DNA of 20,843 nt from contig CAMWOK010000016.1 of NCBI GenBank assembly GCA_947175845.1, positions 1 through 20,843 on the forward strand. The letters run 5' to 3'. The notes below the pieces were generated by a model. That model did not search any database and had not been told where the DNA came from. It saw only the letters and a program-made list of their open reading frames with translations. The stretch comes from an uncultured Lachnospiraceae bacterium (GTDB taxonomy: Bacteria > Bacillota > Clostridia > Lachnospirales > Lachnospiraceae). Positions 7,218 to 13,656 of this stretch are shown here, piece by piece. The first letter of the stretch is position 1. Every line of letters starts with the position of its first letter. The translations under genes were made by a program, and so were the position numbers.

Positions 7218-7540
7218 CAGTTCAGCTTTGCCGAACTGCTGCGCATCAAGCCATGCAAAATCGAAGGTACAAAGCGCTGTGCTAATCCGTTTTGCATAGT
7301 ATGGGCGGGCATGGCTGATGCGATCGCTTGTAGTAATTCACAACACGCAACCCCGCGGGAAAAGACAGCTGCGGGAAGTACGTGTACAAACCTGCCGGTA
7401 CAGCGTTCTTGTTTTCGAAGTGACAGATCCTGAAATTGGTGTCAGGGCAAGGGCGGAGGAAAAGGCAGGTAAGAAACTGCCGGCCACAGCTGTGGCTGTG
7501 TGCGGCCGGACTGGCAGTTTCTGGAAAGGAAAGGTAAACT
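7218..7540 (+). promoter_or_regulatory. Structured 5' leader of helD (candidate cis-acting RNA)
   Basis: This stretch has no convincing gene but is dense in inverted repeats. (a) CAGTTC 7218-7223 pairs with GAACTG 7233-7238. (b) 7242-7256 pairs with 7309-7322 (14 bp, one bulged A). (c) ATGCAAAA 7253-7260 pairs with TTTTGCAT 7290-7297, which competes with (b). (d) CCCGC 7352-7356 pairs with GCGGG 7371-7375. (e) AGAAACTGCC 7472-7481 pairs perfectly with GGCAGTTTCT 7513-7522, with inner GGCC/GGCC and ACAGC/GCTGT pairs, ending just before the helD ribosome site. A 76-codon frame (ATG 7318 to 7548) overlaps the helD start by 8 bases, and its ATG lies inside stem (b). It matches no riboswitch class I know; the regulatory role is inferred. 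Confidence 0.45.
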
Positions 7541-9607
7541 ATGTCTGAAAACAGTACAACAGAACACAGGGAACGGCAGAAGGAGGAGGTGCATCTGAGG
7601 GCGTGCAGGGCGCTGATTGCCGCCAATATCAGCGAGTATGAACAACAGTACGAGGAGCGGCACAGGGAGACAAAGGAATTGTTTGACGCGGTGCAGAGCG
7701 GGAACGTCGAGCTGTACGATCAGATGATGACCTCCAAAAGCCTTGAGGAGCACAGTCTGAACCAGCTGAACAAAAACCAGTCCGCCTACGACAAGCCGTT
7801 TTTTGGCAGAATTGACTACCGCAATATGGAGGAGCGGCTGTTTGAGTCCATCTATATCGGCAAGCATGGCATCCTGCGGGACAAGGTCGATGTGGAGATT
7901 GTGGACTGGCGGGCGCCGATCTCCAGCGTGTACTATGAGAATGAAATCGGGGAGGGCACATACAGCATTCCCGACAGTCACAGAGACGGCGGAGGGCGTG
8001 TGTACCACATAGACCTGAATCTGAAACGGACCTACGACATTGAGGAGGGGCGTCTGCAGGGTTTTTATGACAGTGATGTGGCGGCGAACGACGAGCTGCT
8101 TGTGAAGTACCTGAGCAAGAACCGGGATGCCGTGCTCGGCGACATCATTGCTACGATTCAGAAAGAGCAGAACGAGATTATCCGCGAGAGTCCGTTCCAT
8201 AACATTCTCGTGCAGGGCGTGGCGGGCAGCGGCAAGACAACCGTGGCAATGCACCGGATCTCCTACATTATGTACAACTATAAAGAGCGCTTTACATCAA
8301 ATGAGTTCTGTATTGTGGGGGGAAGCGACATTCTGATAGACTATATCACAGGCGGCCTGCCGGAGCTGGACGTCTATGACGTGAAGCACATGCGCATGGA
8401 CGAACTGCTTGCGCGCCTGTTAAAAAGGGAGTGGAAGAAAAAGTATAAAATTGTGCCGCCCGCCCCCAATCTGGCGTGGAAGAGCAAGATGCTGTTCGCG
8501 TCGGAGCTTGAGCAGCACCTGCAGCGGCTGCGGGACCACATCCTCGGAAACTGTGTGGTGTGCGACGAGGATATCGGTATGCTTCTCTCCCAGAAGAACA
8601 ATGACAATTTCATCAGGGGAAATCCGGAGTATTCTATAAACCGCCTCCTGGTGACGCTCGACGAGCGGCTGCGCGCGCGCATTAAACTGCAGTGCCAGGG
8701 GCGCGAGGAGATTGGCATCTACCCAAAAAAGCTTGCGCAGTACAAAAACTATTTCTCCAATCACTGTTACAAGGGCAGCGTGGTCAGTCTCTATCTCCAG
8801 TTTCTGGAGGTGTACGGCAAGGCGTACTACATTGACATGGCGCCAGTGGCGGAGCGGATCGCGCGCGGCGTGTTTGATGTGTACGACATGGCGGCAATGC
8901 TGATCATCTATTACAGGACACTGCAGCGCAGGCCGGACGAGGAGTTCGGACAGATGTTTATCGACGAGGCGCAGGATTTCGGGCCGATAGTGTACTATGC
9001 GCTGCGGACTGTGCTGCCGGAGTGTTACTTTACAATCATGGGAGACGTGTCGCAGAACGTCAACTACGAGTGCGGCATGAACGAATGGCACGATATGCGC
9101 CAGAAGATATTCTGCGGCGCAAACGACAGTTTTCGCGTGCTGGCCAAGAGCTACCGAAACACGATTGAAATATCGGATTTTGCTGGAAAGATACTCAGCA
9201 GTGCGTCGAAGGGCGCCTACAAAATACAGCCGGTCATCCGCCACGGGGAGCCTGTGCACTTTGTGGAGAGCATCTCGCTGGAGGAGGCGGCAGGCATGTC
9301 CGTGGACATTGTGCGGGACATGCAGCAGAAAGGGTACGAGACGATCGCCGTGATCTGTTTTTCAGACAGGGAGAAGGAGGAGGCTGTCAGGCGTCTTAGC
9401 CGCCAGATTCCGCTCACCGACTCAGACAAAAGCGGATTCTGCAAGGGTGTGATGGCACTCACCGTGCCGGAGACAAAAGGATTGGAATTTGACTGCGTGC
9501 TTCTGTGGAAGCCGGATCTGCAAGGCTACAGGGACAATCCCAAGCTTGCAAAGCTGCTGTATGTCGCCGCGACGCGAGCGCTGCACGAGCTGTTTGTGGT
9601 GCGATAG
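7541..9607 (+). CDS. helD: HelD-type UvrD-like helicase (RNA polymerase recycling ATPase)
   Basis: A 688-residue superfamily 1 ATPase. An N-terminal charged helical region (about 1-60) resembles the coiled-coil arm that HelD inserts into RNA polymerase. The conserved FGRIDY (88-93), YIGKHG (105-110) and VDWRAPISSVYY (121-132) segments are characteristic of HelD proteins. Then come Walker A GVAGSGKTT (226-234), Walker B FIDEAQD (473-479), a GD-x-SQN motif III and motif VI YVAATRA near 673-679. HelD removes stalled RNA polymerase from DNA and in some bacteria contributes to rifampicin tolerance. Ribosome site AAAGGAAAGG lies just upstream of the ATG at 7541, immediately behind a strong hairpin. 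It is transcribed from an extended -10 promoter through a long leader. No U-tailed terminator follows; a hairpin at 9610-9627 lacks a T-run, so readthrough into aroA is possible. Confidence 0.93.
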   Translation: MSENSTTEHRERQKEEVHLRACRALIAANISEYEQQYEERHRETKELFDAVQSGNVELYDQMMTSKSLEEHSLNQLNKNQSAYDKPFFGRIDYRNMEERLFESIYIGKHGILRDKVDVEIVDWRAPISSVYYENEIGEGTYSIPDSHRDGGGRVYHIDLNLKRTYDIEEGRLQGFYDSDVAANDELLVKYLSKNRDAVLGDIIATIQKEQNEIIRESPFHNILVQGVAGSGKTTVAMHRISYIMYNYKERFTSNEFCIVGGSDILIDYITGGLPELDVYDVKHMRMDELLARLLKREWKKKYKIVPPAPNLAWKSKMLFASELEQHLQRLRDHILGNCVVCDEDIGMLLSQKNNDNFIRGNPEYSINRLLVTLDERLRARIKLQCQGREEIGIYPKKLAQYKNYFSNHCYKGSVVSLYLQFLEVYGKAYYIDMAPVAERIARGVFDVYDMAAMLIIYYRTLQRRPDEEFGQMFIDEAQDFGPIVYYALRTVLPECYFTIMGDVSQNVNYECGMNEWHDMRQKIFCGANDSFRVLAKSYRNTIEISDFAGKILSSASKGAYKIQPVIRHGEPVHFVESISLEEAAGMSVDIVRDMQQKGYETIAVICFSDREKEEAVRRLSRQIPLTDSDKSGFCKGVMALTVPETKGLEFDCVLLWKPDLQGYRDNPKLAKLLYVAATRALHELFVVR

Positions 9608-9775
9608 CTGCCCCGAAGTTGTGGGGCGGGCCAAAGTGTGGTACACTGTGGACAGGCAGTGCAGTGGCTTAAAGGCCGTACTGTAAGGATTTGCATTGGA
9701 CGGGCTGCTGTTTTCAGACAGGCGAGGACAGACAGCGCGGTGTGGCAGGAAAAAGACTGAGGAGGCTTTGAGACA

Positions 9776-11092
9776 ATGAGAGAGATGAGAGAGAATTATA
9801 AGGTGCGCAGACTTGGCGGGGCCATAGACTGGACGGTTGAGGTTCCGGGGTCAAAGAGCATGACAAACAGAGCGCTTCTGATGGCGGCGCTGGCGGACGG
9901 GACGACGACCCTTAAGGGCGTGCTGTTCAGCGACGACTCGCGGCACTTTCTGGGAGCGCTCAAAGCGCTCGGCTTTTCGGTGGAGACAGACGAGGCGGCG
10001 AAGGTCGTGACAGTGGAGGGCTGCAAAGGAGAAATTCCGGTCAGAGAAGGGGAGATCAATGTCGGGAGCGCAGGAACCGCCGCGCGCTTTCTGACGGCAA
10101 TGCTCGCCATGGCGGAGGGAAATTTTGTGGTGAACGCCTCAGAGCAGATGAAAAAGCGCCCCATGAAGCCGCTTTTTGACGTGCTGCAAGCGCTGGGGGC
10201 ACAGATAACGTTTCTGGAGAAGGACGGGCATCTGCCCGTTTGCATCCGCGGAATCGGCGGCAGAAAGCCTGCGCACGAGATGTGCCGCGTGCGTCTCGAC
10301 ATCAGCGAGAGCACGCAGTTTCTGAGCGCGCTGCTGCTGATATCGCCCATGATAAAGCAGGGGATTGTGATAGAGATCACAAGTGCGCGCAAGGACGGCG
10401 CGTACATACGGATCACGCGAACCATGATGGAGCAGCGCGGCGCGGCAGTCGCATTCGACGGGGCGCGGTATGTCGTGCAGAGCGGGACTGCCTACCGCGC
10501 GGGAATCTGCCAGATTGAGCCGGATGTGTCGGCGGCGTGCTATTTCTACGCGGCGGCGGCACTCACGGGCGGACGGTGCGTGGTGCGGCATGTCACGCGG
10601 GACTGTATGCAGGGCGACTTAAAATTCCTGGACTTGTTAAAGCAGATGGGGTGTGCGGTGCAGGATGCGCCGGGCGGCATTGCGGTGCAGGGAGCAGAAG
10701 GAGGGCGGCTTCGGGGCGTCACTGTGGACATGAAGGATTTTTCCGATCAGGCCATGACGCTCGCCGCGCTTGCGCCCTTTGCGGACGGGGACGTCCGCAT
10801 TGAAAATATCGGCCACATCCGGCTGCAGGAGTCCGACCGCATCCATGCGATTGTGACGGAGTTAACAAGGCTTGGCGTCGCGTGCTCGGAGGAGGAGGAC
10901 GCCGTTGTGATACATCCTGGAATGCCAAAGCCCGCCGTTGTGCAGACCTACGACGATCACCGTATGGCGATGGCGTTTGCGCTGATTGGTCTGCGGGTGG
11001 ACGGCATAGAGATAGCAGATCCAATGTGCTGTCAAAAGACGTTTGAGGACTATTTTGAGGTGCTGGACAGGCTCACCACGAGTGGCCTGTAA
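9776..11092 (+). CDS. aroA: 3-phosphoshikimate 1-carboxyvinyltransferase (EPSP synthase)
   Basis: A 438-residue enzyme of the shikimate pathway. It joins phosphoenolpyruvate to shikimate 3-phosphate to give EPSP, the precursor of chorismate and aromatic amino acids. Signatures: PGSKSMTNRALLMAALADG (24-42) with the substrate Lys27, GSAGTAARF (97-105), SARKDG (203-208), DFSDQAMT (321-328), RLQESDRI (349-356) and YDDHRMAMAFAL (392-403). At the place of E. coli Pro101 (GTAMRP) this protein has Phe105 (GTAARF); whether that alters glyphosate sensitivity cannot be told from sequence. The ATG at 9776 is chosen because GGAGG at 9761-9765 lies 10 bases upstream; the ATG at 9785 would be too far. It stands apart from other aro genes, between helD and a phosphatase gene. 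Confidence 0.96.
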   Translation: MREMRENYKVRRLGGAIDWTVEVPGSKSMTNRALLMAALADGTTTLKGVLFSDDSRHFLGALKALGFSVETDEAAKVVTVEGCKGEIPVREGEINVGSAGTAARFLTAMLAMAEGNFVVNASEQMKKRPMKPLFDVLQALGAQITFLEKDGHLPVCIRGIGGRKPAHEMCRVRLDISESTQFLSALLLISPMIKQGIVIEITSARKDGAYIRITRTMMEQRGAAVAFDGARYVVQSGTAYRAGICQIEPDVSAACYFYAAAALTGGRCVVRHVTRDCMQGDLKFLDLLKQMGCAVQDAPGGIAVQGAEGGRLRGVTVDMKDFSDQAMTLAALAPFADGDVRIENIGHIRLQESDRIHAIVTELTRLGVACSEEEDAVVIHPGMPKPAVVQTYDDHRMAMAFALIGLRVDGIEIADPMCCQKTFEDYFEVLDRLTTSGL

Positions 11093-11164
11093 AGACAGGG
11101 AACTGCGATTTCTGTCTTGTCTTTCGGAGCGAAGTATATTATAGTAAAACTGGGGGAAAAAGAG

Positions 11165-11782
11165 ATGAGACTTTATATGATACGTCACGGGGAGACGCAA
11201 TGGAATGTGAGCAGGCGTTTTCAGGGAAGGTCCGACATTCCGCTGAATGATGAAGGACGCAGGCTGGCACGCATCACTGCGGAAGCGCTCGCAGAGGTGC
11301 CGTTTGCCCGAATCTATACAAGTCCGCTGAAAAGGGCGCGGGAGACGGCGGAACTCATAAAGGGGGAGCGCGACATCCCCGTAATTTTGGATGAGAGAAT
11401 TATTGAGATCGGCTTTGGGGTGTACGAGGGACTTTGCTGCGGGAAGGACAATTACAACATTCCCGATCCGGAGTTTATGAATTTTTTTGACAAACCAGAG
11501 GCGTACAAACCGCCTGAGGGGGCGGAGAGTATTGAGGAGTTAAAGGCGAGAACCGCTGATTTTTTGCAGGAAATTGTGCATAATAAGGATATGGAAAATG
11601 ATACAATCTTAGTGTCGACGCACGGCGCTGCACTGAGAGGGCTTTTGTCCAGCATAAACAATATCGGAATCGAGGATTTCTGGAAAGGCGGCGTGCACAA
11701 AAACTGCGCGGTGACGATTGTTGATGTTGACGTAAAGAGTGGCTCTACTGTCATACGCGAAGAGGGGAAAACATATTATTAA
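11165..11782 (+). CDS. Histidine phosphatase family protein (phosphoglycerate mutase-like)
   Basis: A 205-residue member of the histidine phosphatase (RHG) superfamily. The catalytic RHGE motif is at residues 7-10 with the phospho-accepting His8. SPLKRARETAE (53-63) holds the second arginine, EIGFGVYEG (81-89) the acid, and STHGAALRG (151-159) the second histidine, His153. Length and motifs fit the GpmB/CobC-type phosphatases, which act on small phosphorylated metabolites; the true substrate cannot be read from sequence. No cobalamin genes are nearby, so CobC is not favoured. The ATG at 11165 is preferred because GGGGGA lies at 11152-11157 and because it puts RLYMIRHGE at the N-terminus as usual; an upstream in-frame start at 11117 would add 16 atypical residues. 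A weak TATTAT at 11137-11142 may be a -10 box. It is 72 bases downstream of aroA. Confidence 0.9.
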   Translation: MRLYMIRHGETQWNVSRRFQGRSDIPLNDEGRRLARITAEALAEVPFARIYTSPLKRARETAELIKGERDIPVILDERIIEIGFGVYEGLCCGKDNYNIPDPEFMNFFDKPEAYKPPEGAESIEELKARTADFLQEIVHNKDMENDTILVSTHGAALRGLLSSINNIGIEDFWKGGVHKNCAVTIVDVDVKSGSTVIREEGKTYY

Positions 11783-11840
11783 AATATAAGGAATCATAAA
11801 GTGCGATATCGGATTCCGGACGAAAGAAGGCGTCAGAGTT

Positions 11841-12140
11841 TTGGAAAATGAGTATAGCAAAGTGAAAGTGAATAACGAGATGGATTTCTGTTCTGTTACG
11901 GATTTGGATGTGAAGAAAACACTGGAGAAAGAATTTATGAGAGCGCGTGTGTCCTATTTTCTCAGGTGGGAGAAGCCAGGGTTCTGGTCTAGGCTATTTG
12001 GCGGAAGAAGGGACAGCGTTGTATTTTGCATCAATTCTGCGCAGCTCGAGACGGCGGACGCAGTTTTGCGCGAATTGGGAGAGATCGAGGGAGACGTCCG
12101 AATGCTGCGGACGAAGTCGAACAACAGGATTGGATTTTGA
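11841..12140 (+). CDS. Small protein of unknown function (99 aa)
   Basis: I do not recognise this protein. It is 99 residues, with no signal peptide or membrane segment. A helical, charged middle (VKKTLEKEFMRARVSYFLRW) is followed by a basic GFWSRLFGGRRDS, then a hydrophobic strand VVFCIN and a helix with a strand (ADAVLRELGEIEGDVRMLRT). The alternation of strands and helices suggests a small alpha/beta fold, possibly ferredoxin-like. The start is a TTG at 11841 with AAGAAGG (11824-11830) 10 bases upstream; the ATG at 11880 is an alternative but has no ribosome site. It follows the phosphatase gene by 58 bases, probably in the same transcript. The stop codon TGA (12138-12140) lies inside the stem of the shared terminator. 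Confidence 0.65.
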   Translation: MENEYSKVKVNNEMDFCSVTDLDVKKTLEKEFMRARVSYFLRWEKPGFWSRLFGGRRDSVVFCINSAQLETADAVLRELGEIEGDVRMLRTKSNNRIGF

Positions 12141-12184
12141 TAAAAACAGAGCAGGGGTGCGCCTGCTCTGTTTTTATCAAAATC
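12133..12184. terminator. Bidirectional terminator between convergent genes
   Basis: A perfect 23-bp stem pairs 12133-12155 with 12162-12184, with a 6-nt loop. The right arm carries TTTTT (12171-12175) and the left arm AAAAA, so it works as a U-tailed hairpin for both the 99-codon gene (+) and the SH3b gene (-). Both stop codons sit at or in its arms. Confidence 0.92.
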
Positions 12185-13331
12185 ATTTTTTCCCGGAATG
12201 TCTGTCGGCAGGGATCGGATCGTCCTCGTAATACGCATCGTCGGGATATTCCTCTCCATAATCGTCTTCCTGGTAGTATTCGTCGTCTGAGAACTGCTCG
12301 TCCTCATAATATCCGTCGTCTGAAAACTCCTCTTCTTGAGAATACGCATCCTCGAAATCCGCGTCGTCTGAGAGGATTTCGATCTCAAAGTCCTCGTCGT
12401 CGGGAAGGGGGCCGTCCTCATAATATGCGTCATCCGAGATGGCATCCTCATAATAGTCGTCGTCCTCGTCGTCGTCAGAATAATCACCCAGGTCGGCGCG
12501 GTCTTTCAGGAAGATGCTGTATACGGAATAGCCAATCAGGGCAATGACGCCCAATATGGCTGCCGCCAGAATGATGAAAACAGGCGCGCCAAACAGCTTT
12601 GAGGTCACTTCCGTGTACCCTTCCTCAAAAGTGCTGTCCTCCGTCTGCAGATCGTCTTGTGCTTCGTCTCCGGAAGGCTCTGCGGGCAGCGTCTCTCCCC
12701 CGCTGGTGTCCGGGATGTCTGTGCTGGGCGGTTCGGGCTCCACAACTGGACTGTCCGCAGCAGAATTGTCCACAGCGGGTTTTTCGGTGCTGGCTGGCGG
12801 GGTGGAGGATGTAAAGTCGGAGAGAACGTACCCCACACCGCCGGCGTATTGGATTTGATACCAGTTGTCAGCGGTTATGCCTGTCACAGTGATGGCCTGT
12901 CCGTGTTTGACGGTTCCTAGTTTACTGTGTGTTGTGGACGGGCCGCTGCGCACGTTCAGTCCCTTCTGTGAGGAGGCGTAAACGGTGGTCTGCATAGGGG
13001 TGACTTCAACAATCACCTGGTCGGCAGGAGCCGTCTCAGATGTCAGCGTGTCAGTTGTGGGATCAGAGGGCGTCTGCGGAGGGATAGCGTTTATGCCGTC
13101 GGCCGGTGTCGGCGGCAGGGGAGTCTCAGCAGGAGGTATGTTTTGCGGGGGCTGTGTTCCGGTAGTGTCCGTGACGGTGTCCGTCGTCTGCGGGGGAACC
13201 GGCTGAGTCTGCGGCGTGTTTGGCTCGGCGGCAGCTATGGACAACACAGGAGCAGCGGTTAGAAGCACGGCGGCTGAGGCGCATACGATCATTTTTCTGA
13301 AACAGTTTTTAACGGGAAATGTTTTATCCAC
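12183..13331 (-). CDS. Membrane-anchored SH3b-domain protein with acidic cytoplasmic tail
   Basis: A 382-residue envelope protein. An N-terminal signal sequence (hydrophobic about 14-34, ending SIAAA before EPN) leads into a Pro/Thr-rich linker (to about 108). A bacterial SH3 domain follows (about 116-172: VYASSQKGLNVRSGPSTTHS ... GVGYVLSDF), a module that usually binds cell-wall peptides. A second Pro/Ser-rich linker, a single membrane helix (about 249-275, FIILAAAILGVIALIGY) and a roughly 100-residue tail dominated by Asp, Glu and Tyr complete it. The topology puts the SH3 domain outside and the acidic tail inside. I start it at the GTG (13331), 8 bases after AAGGAGG (13340-13346), not at the TTG two codons earlier. 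It is divergent from valS. Its role is unknown; wall sensing with an internal binding tail is a guess. Confidence 0.85.
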   Translation of the reverse strand: MDKTFPVKNCFRKMIVCASAAVLLTAAPVLSIAAAEPNTPQTQPVPPQTTDTVTDTTGTQPPQNIPPAETPLPPTPADGINAIPPQTPSDPTTDTLTSETAPADQVIVEVTPMQTTVYASSQKGLNVRSGPSTTHSKLGTVKHGQAITVTGITADNWYQIQYAGGVGYVLSDFTSSTPPASTEKPAVDNSAADSPVVEPEPPSTDIPDTSGGETLPAEPSGDEAQDDLQTEDSTFEEGYTEVTSKLFGAPVFIILAAAILGVIALIGYSVYSIFLKDRADLGDYSDDDEDDDYYEDAISDDAYYEDGPLPDDEDFEIEILSDDADFEDAYSQEEEFSDDGYYEDEQFSDDEYYQEDDYGEEYPDDAYYEDDPIPADRHSGKK

Positions 13332-13400
13332 TTGCAAGTCCTCCTTGATAAAAGAGTGGGCCGGGTGGCATCCGCTTCCGGGCGCGCTCTTGTTTTACAA

Positions 13401-13411
13401 ATTATAGTATA
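13401..13411 (-). promoter_or_regulatory. -10 region for the SH3b gene
   Basis: On the minus strand this reads TATACTATAAT, two overlapping -10 boxes about 70 bases upstream of the GTG start. No convincing -35 is seen. Confidence 0.45.
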
Positions 13412-13456
13412 CCATGTAATTAAAAAAGTTTGTATATAAAATATCAATAAATTTTC

Positions 13457-13488
13457 TTGACATTTCAGCAGAGATTTAATACTATAAT
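13457..13488 (+). promoter_or_regulatory. Promoter of valS
   Basis: TTGACA (13457-13462) is followed by TACTAT at 13480-13485 (17-bp spacer) and by a perfect TATAAT at 13483-13488 (20-bp spacer). Either way transcription would begin at about 13492-13496, leaving only some 45-50 nt before the T-box antiterminator. Confidence 0.7.
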
Positions 13489-13492
13489 TAAA

Positions 13493-13601
13493 GGCTCTAT
13501 CGGGAGTCCGCGGAGACGATGCGCGCTGCTGCGCATTAGACAAAGGTGGTACTGCGTATATACGCCCTTTGCTGTAGAGTTTACAGTAAGGGGCATTTTT
13601 T
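13493..13601 (+). promoter_or_regulatory. T-box antiterminator/terminator leader of valS, apparently without Stem I
   Basis: The core is a textbook T-box antiterminator. Helix A1 pairs 13542-13546 (AAAGG) with 13566-13570 (CCTTT). The 7-nt bulge TGGTACT (13547-13553) holds the TGG that pairs with the free tRNA CCA end. Helix A2 pairs GCG 13554-13556 with CGC 13563-13565. The competing terminator overlaps its 3' arm. Upstream there is one hairpin, ATGCGC / GCGCAT (13519-13524 / 13531-13536), like the Stem III linker of other T-boxes. I find no Stem I with specifier loop, which normally takes about 100 nt. The expected ligand is uncharged tRNA-Val, since valS follows directly. Confidence 0.8.
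13564..13601 (+). terminator. Regulated terminator of the valS leader
   Basis: A stem pairs 13565-13577 with 13581-13593, with several G-T wobbles and loop AGT, and is followed by TTTTTT (13596-13601). It shares 13565-13570 with the antiterminator, so the two forms exclude each other. Confidence 0.82.
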
Positions 13602-13656
13602 GCGTTTTTACAGATTATGCATATATTCGATTCACACGGGAAAATGGAGGGGTTAC

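Noticed and set aside
9610..9627. GCCCC...GGGGC hairpin after helD as a terminator
   Set aside because: The stem is only 5 bp and no T-run follows, so termination is not supported.
12230..12480. Repeat array on the plus strand that might suggest CRISPR or microsatellite
   Set aside because: The repeats are imperfect, have no uniform spacers, and are codons of the acidic tail of the SH3b protein.
13546..13656. N-terminal extension of valS
   Set aside because: It would translate the T-box antiterminator and terminator; the ATG at 13657 has a strong ribosome site and gives a normal ValRS N-terminus.
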